A stretch of DNA of 64,000 nt from Clostridium sp. 26_21 (lineage in GTDB: Bacteria > Bacillota > Clostridia > TANB77 > CAG-508). Of the stretch, positions 24,776 through 32,591 are shown piece after piece. Below the pieces are notes generated by a model that was not told the DNA's origin, ran no database searches, and saw only the letters and a program-made list of their open reading frames with translations. The stretch is from NCBI GenBank assembly GCA_001915995.1, contig MNRO01000018.1, positions 1-64,000 of the forward strand, written 5' to 3'. A program made the position numbers and the translations under genes. The stretch's first letter is position 1. Each line of letters opens with the position of its first letter.

Positions 24776-26689
24776 ATGTCAATTTTCAATTTACTATTAA
24801 TTATTTTAGTTTTTATAATAGCAGTAATATATGTTTTTTATTATGTTAAGAAAAAACAAAACGAAGAAGTAATACAAGAAGTTGAAAAAGATGATAAAAC
24901 ATATACTCTTGAAAAAATGAGAGACTATGTTAAAAAAAGGCTTGATGAAATAACAAAAATAAATCTTTATGATATAGGTTTATCAGAAGAAGAGTTAAAA
25001 AGAAGAAAAAGTAAAAAATATGCATTAAAAAAGGCCTTAAAGGGTTGTACATATGGAGATATTAATGATAAAAGATATGTAAAAGAATTAATATCAGATT
25101 TATTGTCAAAAGAATATGGAGTAGATGAAACAAATATATCAAAAGCAATACCATTTGATGTACCTTCATTACTAACAGCACAAGATAAATTTGATATTAT
25201 AATATATATGTATAAAAAAGAATTTGGATATGAAGCATTAACAGAACTTATAAAGAGATATAATCTTGCAACATTAAAATATTTACAAGGTGAGTCAAAG
25301 CCTTGTTATGTAATAACAGAAGATGAAATATCAGATATTTATGAGAAAGAAAAATTGGTTTTATCATTTAAAGACAAACTAGAAGTTGTAGTACAAAGAA
25401 TATATCAACATTATAAAGGATATAGTTCAATTGATGAAATAAGAGATATGAATATAGATGGTGTATCTGGTGGTGTATCTGGTTTACCAGAAAGTTTTAT
25501 AAGTCAAGTTGCACAAACAGGAACAACAGACTATATTGAACAAGTATCTGAGCATAAAGTGCCAAGAGCTTGTGATAGTATTTGGATATTTTTCCAAGGT
25601 AAATCAATTCGTTTAGCATTTTTATCATTTGGAACAGAAGCAGAGTTAAAAAGAGTATGTCAAAATATATATAAATATAACAATCCAGGACAATTATCTG
25701 ATACAAATGGTTATAAAGTAAATGAAATGAAAGATGGATCTCGTGTTGTAGTTGTAAGACCAAGTATGTCTGAAACATGGGCATTTTTCGTAAGAAAGTT
25801 TGACGTAAAGCGTGCTACTGTTGAACAATGGACAGGAGATATGGCTGGAAAAGAAAAAGCAATTGAATTATTAAAATATCTTGTAAAAGGTGCAAGAATA
25901 ACTTCAATAACTGGTGAACAGGGTTGTGGTAAAACAACACTACTTATGGGATTGATTGAAAATATTTATGAAACAATGAACTTGCGTATCACTGAAATGG
26001 CATTTGAGCTGCATTTAAGGAAAGTTTATCCAACAAGAAATATTTTGTCAATGCGTGAAACAGATACAATTTCAGGTCAGGAATGTTTGGATGTTCAAAA
26101 GAAAACAGATGGTTCTGTTAATATCATTGGTGAGGTTGCAACAGACCCAGTAGCATCTTGGATGATACAATCAGCACAGGTTGCTTCTAAATTTACATTA
26201 TTTACTCACCATGCTAAAACATTTCCTGATTTAGTTACAGCATTAAGAAACTCAATGTTAAGAGCAGGAGTATTTAAAAGTGAAAAGACAGCAGAAGAAC
26301 AAGTTGTACAGGTATTAAACTTTGATATACATTTACAAAAAGATTTTAGGGGTAGAAGATATATTGAGAGAGTAACTGAATGTATTCCAGTAAAAGATAC
26401 AGCAAAATATGATTTTGAATATGAAAAAGAAAAAGATATGGATTCAAAAGTAACAAAGTTCTTTCAAAATGCAACAACATATTTTTCAAAAGTAACTGAA
26501 CAAAATCTATATACATATCAAAATATTTTAGAATATGTGGATGGAGAATATCAGTTAACAAATAAAATAACAGATCAAAATATACATGAAATGAGAGCAA
26601 ATATGGATGAAACAGATGCTATTGAATTTGATAAATTTATTGAAAAATATTGGGGTAAATCAAATGTCAAAAGCAAAGTTACAGATTAA
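24776..26689 (+). CDS. CpaF/TadA-like secretion ATPase with an N-terminal membrane helix
   Basis: A 637-residue type II/IV secretion ATPase. Walker A is G-E-Q-G-C-G-K-T-T (about 379-387), followed by the Asp-box region I-T-E-M-A-F-E-L-H-L-R, and Walker B is I-N-I-I-G-E-V-A (about 449) followed by a His-box L-F-T-H-H-A-K-T. CpaF/TadA powers assembly of Tad pili by driving the TadB/TadC platform. Two oddities: a hydrophobic helix at residues 3-22, where CpaF is normally soluble, and about 200 extra N-terminal residues compared with the usual 430-500. It is the best-conserved gene of the locus. The type II/IV ATPase call is secure; the pilus role is inferred from its neighbours. Confidence 0.88.
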   Translation: MSIFNLLLIILVFIIAVIYVFYYVKKKQNEEVIQEVEKDDKTYTLEKMRDYVKKRLDEITKINLYDIGLSEEELKRRKSKKYALKKALKGCTYGDINDKRYVKELISDLLSKEYGVDETNISKAIPFDVPSLLTAQDKFDIIIYMYKKEFGYEALTELIKRYNLATLKYLQGESKPCYVITEDEISDIYEKEKLVLSFKDKLEVVVQRIYQHYKGYSSIDEIRDMNIDGVSGGVSGLPESFISQVAQTGTTDYIEQVSEHKVPRACDSIWIFFQGKSIRLAFLSFGTEAELKRVCQNIYKYNNPGQLSDTNGYKVNEMKDGSRVVVVRPSMSETWAFFVRKFDVKRATVEQWTGDMAGKEKAIELLKYLVKGARITSITGEQGCGKTTLLMGLIENIYETMNLRITEMAFELHLRKVYPTRNILSMRETDTISGQECLDVQKKTDGSVNIIGEVATDPVASWMIQSAQVASKFTLFTHHAKTFPDLVTALRNSMLRAGVFKSEKTAEEQVVQVLNFDIHLQKDFRGRRYIERVTECIPVKDTAKYDFEYEKEKDMDSKVTKFFQNATTYFSKVTEQNLYTYQNILEYVDGEYQLTNKITDQNIHEMRANMDETDAIEFDKFIEKYWGKSNVKSKVTD

Positions 26690-26727
26690 TTAAGATAAAG
26701 TTTATATGGAAGGAGAGGTGTTACTAA

Positions 26728-28794
26728 GTGAACATAAGTATGCTCAAATACATAATAATTGGATCCTGTGTTTTACTTGCAGTGGCAATTGTTGCATATA
26801 TTATTTTATCTAAAAAAATGGGTAAGTCAGAATATGCAAAAATTAAAAAGCTACAACAAGGAACTAAAAGTAGTGAATTTTCACTTGATGTTCTATATCA
26901 AAAATTATATATAACATTTATTAAAATACCTTTCATAAAAAGATACTTATATAAATTACGTAGAAGACTTGAAATTTTAAATATTGATGATGAGTATGCA
27001 ACAAGAAGAGATTCAGCTAGAATTCTATTTAATGCAATTTTAATATTAATACCAATTGTTTTTGCTACAGTAATGATTACAAAAAATAATGTATTATTAA
27101 TGTCAATTTTATTGATTTTTGAATTATTTATTGTTGATTCTATGATTGATGGAATGGTTGATAAAGTTGATAATAAATTATTAAAAGAGCAAATAGATTT
27201 CTTTGCTGAAATTAGACATGCTTATCATGAATTTAATATGGTTGAAGAAGCAATTTATCAGGTTTCTTTAGATGATGAAAAAAGTGTTTCAAGACAAGGT
27301 GAGAAGATATATGAAATATTAATATCAGATGATCCTGAAACAGAACTTGAAAAATATTATGATATAGCTCCAAATAGTTATTTAAAAGAATTTGCAGGTA
27401 TATCATATCTTACAAAAGAATTTGGTGATAGAAAAGATAAAGATGGCTCATCTTTATTCTTAAAAAATGTTGATAATATAACACAAGAAATGCAAATTGA
27501 AATTTTAAAAAGAGATAAATTAAATTATGTATTTCAAAGTTTATCTATTATATCAATACTTCCAGTTTTATTATTAGAGCCATTAAAGAATTGGTGTGTT
27601 TCAAACTTTTCTTTTACAGGGGAGTTTTATAATGGAAAATTAGGATTGTTTGCTCAAGTTATAATTGTTTTAATTACAGTTGTTTCTTATGTTTTAACAA
27701 GAAAACTAAAAGATAATGGTGGAGTTCAAGCTGATATATCTCAAAGAGAACATCCATGGCAAGATAAAGTTTATAATATACCAGTATTAAAGAAAGTAAT
27801 TGATGCATTTATTCCTAAAAAAGGAACAAAAGATTATAGAAAAATGCAACAATTGTTAAAAGATTCGGCATCAAAAGCCAAAATGGAATGGGTATATGTA
27901 AATAGAATAACTTTAGCTATTGTAACATTTGTAACAGCAATTATATTTACAGCACAATTACATAGAATAGCTATAAATTATGTTTATACAGAACCAACAA
28001 CACGAACAACAGTATTAGGTACATTATCAGAAAAAGACCAGAAAAAAGCCAAAGAATTAACAGAACAAGATAATTTCTTCATAAATAAATTTAGAGGAAA
28101 ATTGAATACAACAGAAGAAGAAATTCAAAAGGCTATGATTAAGTCAAAATATTATACTGAAAAAGATGAAAATCTTGCAACAGATTCAAAAAGAATTCTA
28201 AAAAAATTAAATGTTGTAAATTCTGAAAATATGAAATGGTTTGAAGAATTAATAGCAATTGCAGTAGCTGTTATGGCATATAATGCTCCAATATGGTTAA
28301 TGATATTCCAAAAGAAAATGAGACAATTGGAAATGGAAAATGAAGTAATGCAGTTCCAAACAATTATATTAATGCTTATGAAAATTGAAAGAATAAGTGT
28401 TGAGATGATTTTGGAATGGTTAGAAAGATATTCAAATATTTTCAAAGAGCCAATTTCAAAATGTGTAAATAACTATGAAGCAGGAGCATGGGAAGCACTT
28501 GAAGAATTAAAACAATCAGTAAGCAATCATGATATGGTAAGAATTGTAGAAAGTTTACAATCTGCTGTTGAAAAAATACCAATTAGAGAAGCATTTGATG
28601 AATTAGATGCTGATAAAGATTATCATAGAGAAAAACGTAAAGCAACAAATGAACAATTTATTTCTAAAAAAGGTATTATAGGAAAAGTAGTTGGATTTGC
28701 CCCAATGATTTGCTTATTTGTTGGATATTTAATAATACCATTAGTATTTATAGGAATGACAAGTATGTCTGGTGCATTCTCTGGATTACAATAG
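26728..28794 (+). CDS. TadB/TadC-like pilus platform protein, possibly a fused pair
   Basis: A 688-residue membrane protein starting at GTG after GGAGAGG. Hydrophobic segments lie near residues 6-27, 93-110, 114-132, 270-290, 306-333, 388-408, 508-530 and 656-680. TadB and TadC are each about 300 residues with an F-domain; here two comparable halves seem joined: residues about 150-300 contain F-F-A-E-I-R-H-A-Y and E-E-A-I-Y-Q-V-S, and residues about 540-640 contain M-Q-F-Q-T-I-I-L-M-L-M-K-I-E-R-I-S-V-E and A-W-E-A-L-E-E-L-K, the T2SSF-like pattern. It follows the ATPase as TadB/C do. The fusion idea is inference. Confidence 0.75.
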   Translation: MNISMLKYIIIGSCVLLAVAIVAYIILSKKMGKSEYAKIKKLQQGTKSSEFSLDVLYQKLYITFIKIPFIKRYLYKLRRRLEILNIDDEYATRRDSARILFNAILILIPIVFATVMITKNNVLLMSILLIFELFIVDSMIDGMVDKVDNKLLKEQIDFFAEIRHAYHEFNMVEEAIYQVSLDDEKSVSRQGEKIYEILISDDPETELEKYYDIAPNSYLKEFAGISYLTKEFGDRKDKDGSSLFLKNVDNITQEMQIEILKRDKLNYVFQSLSIISILPVLLLEPLKNWCVSNFSFTGEFYNGKLGLFAQVIIVLITVVSYVLTRKLKDNGGVQADISQREHPWQDKVYNIPVLKKVIDAFIPKKGTKDYRKMQQLLKDSASKAKMEWVYVNRITLAIVTFVTAIIFTAQLHRIAINYVYTEPTTRTTVLGTLSEKDQKKAKELTEQDNFFINKFRGKLNTTEEEIQKAMIKSKYYTEKDENLATDSKRILKKLNVVNSENMKWFEELIAIAVAVMAYNAPIWLMIFQKKMRQLEMENEVMQFQTIILMLMKIERISVEMILEWLERYSNIFKEPISKCVNNYEAGAWEALEELKQSVSNHDMVRIVESLQSAVEKIPIREAFDELDADKDYHREKRKATNEQFISKKGIIGKVVGFAPMICLFVGYLIIPLVFIGMTSMSGAFSGLQ

Positions 28795-28821
28795 AATGAT
28801 AGTAGAAAGGAGTTTGATTAT

Positions 28822-29685
28822 ATGGAAAATGTAACAAAAGCATTATTAATGGCTGCTGGATTTCTAGTTGCTGTAATAATCTTATCATTACTTGTAATGG
28901 GATATAGTCAGATTTCTCGCTACTACCAAGAACAAAGTAATACAATAGATGCTGAACAAATGGCTGAAATGACAAAAAAGTTTACTAATTATGATGGAAG
29001 AGAAATTCGTGGAAATGAAATGCTTTCTGTCATAAATATGGTTGTCGATTATAATAATTGGGTTAAGGAAAATTCTAATCAAGGATATAAAGAACTAGTT
29101 TTAAACATTTCATTTAAAAATGTACAATCATATAGTAATACAACTAAATATGATGAATTTCATATTATAGATGGAATTGACTATTTAATTCCTAAGAATT
29201 TACAAAATAATTGTATAACTAATAAGCCAAATGATAAATTAAAGATATTTTCTACAAGAGTTAGTGAATTAGTAAATAGTTTGAGCCAAAATTCTCTTAT
29301 AACTAATAATAGTGTAAAAGTAGAAGGAACATTACAGACATTATCTGCAAATGTACATAATATAAATGATTGGTTAAAGAAAACAGATAATACAAATAAT
29401 GATAATTCAAAAATGGCTTCATTATTAGATAGTATTTTAAAAACAAATTTGAATTCTGATAATCCAGATGATGTTAAAAGAAATTTAAATAATGCTAAAA
29501 ATAATATACAAGATATAAGAAATATTGCAGCTAAGTATTATGAGATTATGCAATTTAAAAGAGCATATTTTAAATGTGAAGGGGATAATGGAAATACAGG
29601 AGTTGAATTAGATAATAATGGTAAAGTAAAAACGATGAATTTTATAATAAAAACTAATGATAGTGGGGCAATAAAATTCAATTAG
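28822..29685 (+). CDS. Pilin-like MEN-family protein, first and longest copy
   Basis: A 287-residue protein beginning M-E-N-V-T-K-A-L-L-M-A-A-G-F-L-V, then a hydrophobic helix to about residue 27. The following polar part includes M-A-E-M-T-K-K-F-T-N-Y-D-G-R-E-I-R-G, a motif shared with the paralogues at 29706 and 30789 (F-x-x-x-F-x-x-Y). There is no signal-peptide basic region and no Gly-Phe/Glu prepilin cleavage site. The Glu at residue 2 and the helix directly behind it resemble the mature start of type IV-type pilins. The C-terminal half is Asn-rich and unrecognised. Likely a subunit built by the adjacent ATPase and platform. Confidence 0.6.
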   Translation: MENVTKALLMAAGFLVAVIILSLLVMGYSQISRYYQEQSNTIDAEQMAEMTKKFTNYDGREIRGNEMLSVINMVVDYNNWVKENSNQGYKELVLNISFKNVQSYSNTTKYDEFHIIDGIDYLIPKNLQNNCITNKPNDKLKIFSTRVSELVNSLSQNSLITNNSVKVEGTLQTLSANVHNINDWLKKTDNTNNDNSKMASLLDSILKTNLNSDNPDDVKRNLNNAKNNIQDIRNIAAKYYEIMQFKRAYFKCEGDNGNTGVELDNNGKVKTMNFIIKTNDSGAIKFN

Positions 29686-29705
29686 TAACTGAAAGGAAAT
29701 AGATA

Positions 29706-30257
29706 ATGGAAAATGCAACTAAAGCTTTGCTTATTGCAGCTGGTGTATTAATTGGAATGTTAATATTATCTTTGGGAGTATATTTGTACTATTCGATAGG
29801 GGTATATGTGGAAAGAGCACAAGAGCAAATTGCTATACAAGAATTAGATAAGTTTAATACACAATTTTATAATTATCAAGCAGTAGAAAATGAAATATTT
29901 TCTTTTCAGGATGTAATAACAGCTGCAAATTTAGCATATGAAAACAATAAAAAATATGATTTCCCTGTTGCTAAATTTAATTCTAATCTTATATTAGATA
30001 ATAAAGATAATTTGAAAAATGCAATATCAGAAGGAAATGATAATTATGTACAAGTTGTCTTAAATAAATGTATTATTGGAAATGAAAATAGCAAAACAGA
30101 AAAAAAGTCTGTGAACTTGGAAATGTATGTTGGAAATGAAATAGCATTAGCAAAAATATTAGAAAATAATTATAATAGACAATATAAGTGTAATTCAGTA
30201 CAAACTGGAAAAGATTCCAAAAGAGTATATCGTCTTGATTTTACAAGGGTAGAATAA
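29706..30257 (+). CDS. Pilin-like MEN-family protein, second copy
   Basis: A 183-residue protein. It begins M-E-N-A-T-K-A-L-L-I-A-A-G-V-L-I and carries one hydrophobic helix to about residue 30. The shared block follows as I-Q-E-L-D-K-F-N-T-Q-F-Y-N-Y-Q-A-V-E. After this comes a short extracellular-type domain with V-I-T-A-A-N-L-A-Y-E-N-N, the same helix seen in the 30789 copy as V-K-T-A-Y-Q-Q-N. It starts 20 bases after the previous paralogue, behind AAAGGAA. Pilin-like role inferred from context and N-terminus. Confidence 0.6.
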   Translation: MENATKALLIAAGVLIGMLILSLGVYLYYSIGVYVERAQEQIAIQELDKFNTQFYNYQAVENEIFSFQDVITAANLAYENNKKYDFPVAKFNSNLILDNKDNLKNAISEGNDNYVQVVLNKCIIGNENSKTEKKSVNLEMYVGNEIALAKILENNYNRQYKCNSVQTGKDSKRVYRLDFTRVE

Positions 30258-30311
30258 ATTTTATTATAATTTATTGATAATTTTAAATAGAAATGTTAAA
30301 ATGAGGAAAAT

Positions 30312-30737
30312 ATGAAAAAAGTAATTATTTTTTTAGTAACAATTGTTATAATTGTATGTATTATAGCATTTCAATATAATTCATATAAAAGAAATCAAAA
30401 TTCAATTTCAAGTGAAAATGCTGAGTTTGAAAAATATACTAATAATGAAATATATGGAATAGATCTTGCAACAATTGTAAATAAATCAATTGATAAAAAT
30501 GAAAAAAATAAAATTTTAAAAGATGAAAAAGGTTTCTTTATTCAAAATGATGAAAATTCAATTGAAGTTGAGATACATATAAAAGAAAATGATACAACAT
30601 ATAAAATGGAACAAATATATAAGCAAGGAACAGAACAATTTGTTCAATTTTTTATAAATGAAAAATTTAAATGTTCAAAAGTTGAATATCATGAAAAAAC
30701 AGATAGAATTAAATATATGCTTTTTGAACAAATATAA
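30312..30737 (+). CDS. Small membrane-anchored protein of unknown function
   Basis: A 141-residue protein. A hydrophobic segment at about residues 4-20 (basic start M-K-K) looks like an uncleaved signal anchor, unlike the M-E-N paralogues around it. The rest is polar, Glu/Lys/Asn-rich, with Y-G-I-D-L-A-T-I-V-N-K-S-I near the middle. I do not recognise it. Its position among the pilin-like genes suggests an accessory or minor subunit. The ribosome site is GAGGA. Confidence 0.55.
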   Translation: MKKVIIFLVTIVIIVCIIAFQYNSYKRNQNSISSENAEFEKYTNNEIYGIDLATIVNKSIDKNEKNKILKDEKGFFIQNDENSIEVEIHIKENDTTYKMEQIYKQGTEQFVQFFINEKFKCSKVEYHEKTDRIKYMLFEQI

Positions 30738-30788
30738 AATAGTTATTAAAATTTATAATATATATAAAATTTATAAGGAGGAAAAATT

Positions 30789-31223
30789 ATGGAAAACGCA
30801 ACAAAAGCTCTTTTAATAGCTGCAGCAGTTTTAGTAGCAATAATCATTATTTCTTTAGGAGTAACAATAGTTTCTGGAGCTAGAAATCAAATAGGTAAAA
30901 GTAGTGATGCATTAGATGATGCAGAAATTGAAGCATTTAATTCAAAATTTTCTAGTTATGAAGGTACATCTGTATCTGGTACAAGAGTAAAAGCATTAGT
31001 AAAAACAGCTTATCAACAAAACCAAAAAGAGGATGATGAATCTAGAAGAGTAAATGTAAAACTTACAGATGCTCAAAATTCACAAGAAAATCTTTTAGAG
31101 AGTACAAATGCAAATCCAACAGATACATCTGGAAAGATTAAAACAGGAAGTAGATATTCAGTTTCTTTTGATACAAAAAAATCTGGAATGATTGAAACAA
31201 TTAATTTAACTGAAATTAAATAA
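30789..31223 (+). CDS. Pilin-like MEN-family protein, third copy (candidate major subunit)
   Basis: A 144-residue protein and the shortest of the set. It begins M-E-N-A-T-K-A-L-L-I-A-A-A-V-L-V followed by a helix to about residue 30. The shared block is A-F-N-S-K-F-S-S-Y-E-G-T-S-V-S-G, then V-K-A-L-V-K-T-A-Y-Q-Q-N. The ribosome site AAGGAGG is perfect and ideally spaced, the strongest of the group, which would fit an abundant major subunit. There is no leader peptide. Position after the ATPase/platform genes is the main support for a pilin role. Confidence 0.62.
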   Translation: MENATKALLIAAAVLVAIIIISLGVTIVSGARNQIGKSSDALDDAEIEAFNSKFSSYEGTSVSGTRVKALVKTAYQQNQKEDDESRRVNVKLTDAQNSQENLLESTNANPTDTSGKIKTGSRYSVSFDTKKSGMIETINLTEIK

Positions 31224-31256
31224 TAATATAATAATTAATATAAGGAGGGATATACT

Positions 31257-31937
31257 ATGGAAAATGCAGCAGATGCACTAAAAATGGCTTTTGGAGTTTT
31301 GATATTTGTCGTTGCAATTTCACTTAGTGTATCCACTTTTTCTAATGCAAGACAGACAATAGATAGTGTAATATCATATAGGGATAAAACACAAGATTAT
31401 GTGTATGTAAAAAAAGCAAATGAAAATAATAGAACTGTTGGAATTGAATCTATAATTCCGGCAATGTATAAAGCTTATTCAGAAAATTATAGAATAGAAT
31501 TTTACAAGAAAAATAATCAAGGACAAGAAGAACCATTAATTTTATATAAAAATATATACAGATATGGTAGTGATGAGCAACAAAACTCTGGATGGAAAGA
31601 GATTAATTATTTAGATCTAGAGGATGAAAAATTTGCAAATGAAACTACAGCAGTAAAACATTTAGAGGCATTATTATATAAGGAAAATTTAAATGAATTT
31701 ACAAGATATAATACATTTTTTGATAAAAATGGAAATAAAAAAAATGGTTCAATAAAACTTTATGAAGAACAATTTGTTGTTTCTAATAAGTTATTTGATT
31801 ATTTTAAAAACAAAAACTTTGAAGAACATCTTGGAGAATATTATCAAGAAGATAAAAGTGCAGGAAAAGAAAAAGAAAGTCTTGAAATAAATAAAACTAA
31901 AAAAAGAGTTATAACATATGTGATGTTAGATTATTAA
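31257..31937 (+). CDS. Pilin-like MEN-family protein, fourth and divergent copy
   Basis: A 226-residue protein starting M-E-N-A-A-D-A-L-K-M-A-F-G-V-L-I with a hydrophobic helix to about residue 27, then S-T-F-S-N-A-R-Q-T-I-D. It keeps the helix I-I-P-A-M-Y-K-A-Y-S-E-N-Y in the place of the paralogues' A-Y-Q-Q-N, but the F-x-x-x-F-x-x-Y block is lost. The rest is polar, with Tyr-rich stretches. Ribosome site AAGGAGGG. Probably a minor or tip subunit of the same structure, by position and N-terminus. Confidence 0.58.
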   Translation: MENAADALKMAFGVLIFVVAISLSVSTFSNARQTIDSVISYRDKTQDYVYVKKANENNRTVGIESIIPAMYKAYSENYRIEFYKKNNQGQEEPLILYKNIYRYGSDEQQNSGWKEINYLDLEDEKFANETTAVKHLEALLYKENLNEFTRYNTFFDKNGNKKNGSIKLYEEQFVVSNKLFDYFKNKNFEEHLGEYYQEDKSAGKEKESLEINKTKKRVITYVMLDY

Positions 31938-31960
31938 TAAAAAGAGAGGAATATAAAAAT

Positions 31961-32521
31961 ATGGAAGAAACACCATCAGAAATAATTGGAATATTTGTAG
32001 GTGTAGCCCTAATGTTTTTAGTACCATTCTTTCTTTTAGCAGATAGAAATGATGATATTTCACAATTAGTTGTAAGTAATGCAACAGCAAAATTTACAGA
32101 TAATATAATAAAAACAGGAACACTTACATCAGAAGATTATATAAATTATATTAATGAATTGCAAAGTTCTGGAAATGTTTACACAGTTGATATTGAATTA
32201 AAAATATTAGATAAAAATTATGCCCAAAGATACACAACAGATGGTTATACTGATGATAATGGAACACATAAAGGTGAATTAGGGCCAAATCATTATTATT
32301 CAATATATACAACTCAAATAGAAGATAAATTATCAAATGCTGAAGGTGGAAATAACAAAATAGTTCTAAAAGAAGGAGATATAATTTCAGTATTAGCCAA
32401 AAATAATAGTATGACATTATCACAATCAATTAAAAATATATATTATACAATAACAGGTGATGATTTACATATTATTGCTGCATCTGGTTCTGGAATCATA
32501 GCAATAAATGGAGCTACATAA
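31961..32521 (+). CDS. Last protein of the pilin-like set, with T-rich exposed domain
   Basis: A 186-residue protein beginning M-E-E-T-P-S-E-I-I-G-I-F-V-G-V-A-L-M-F-L-V-P-F-F. Like the M-E-N paralogues it has Glu at residue 2 and a single N-terminal helix (about 8-26), but the sequence otherwise differs. The domain after this contains V-V-S-N-A-T-A-K-F-T-D-N-I-I-K-T-G and a glycine-rich end. It ends the tight gene run, and a terminator follows at once. It may correspond functionally to a TadE/TadF-type minor pilin, which is inference. Confidence 0.5.
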   Translation: MEETPSEIIGIFVGVALMFLVPFFLLADRNDDISQLVVSNATAKFTDNIIKTGTLTSEDYINYINELQSSGNVYTVDIELKILDKNYAQRYTTDGYTDDNGTHKGELGPNHYYSIYTTQIEDKLSNAEGGNNKIVLKEGDIISVLAKNNSMTLSQSIKNIYYTITGDDLHIIAASGSGIIAINGAT

Positions 32522-32560
32522 AAATAACAGGATTTGAGATATAATCATGTTATTTTTATT
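32520..32560 (+). terminator. Terminator at the end of the pilin-like run
   Basis: AAAATAACA (32521-32529) pairs with TGTTATTTT (32548-32556), and inside it GATT with AATC, with a T-rich tail. It closes the block that starts at 22022. Confidence 0.75.
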
Positions 32561-32591
32561 TTATAGTACAATACAGAAAGGAAAAAGTATA

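Noticed and set aside
30274..30302. TTGATA, 17 bases, TAAAAT before the 30312 gene
   Set aside because: It looks like a promoter, but transcription would start only a few bases before the ATG and lose the GAGGA ribosome site. In DNA this AT-rich such matches occur by chance.
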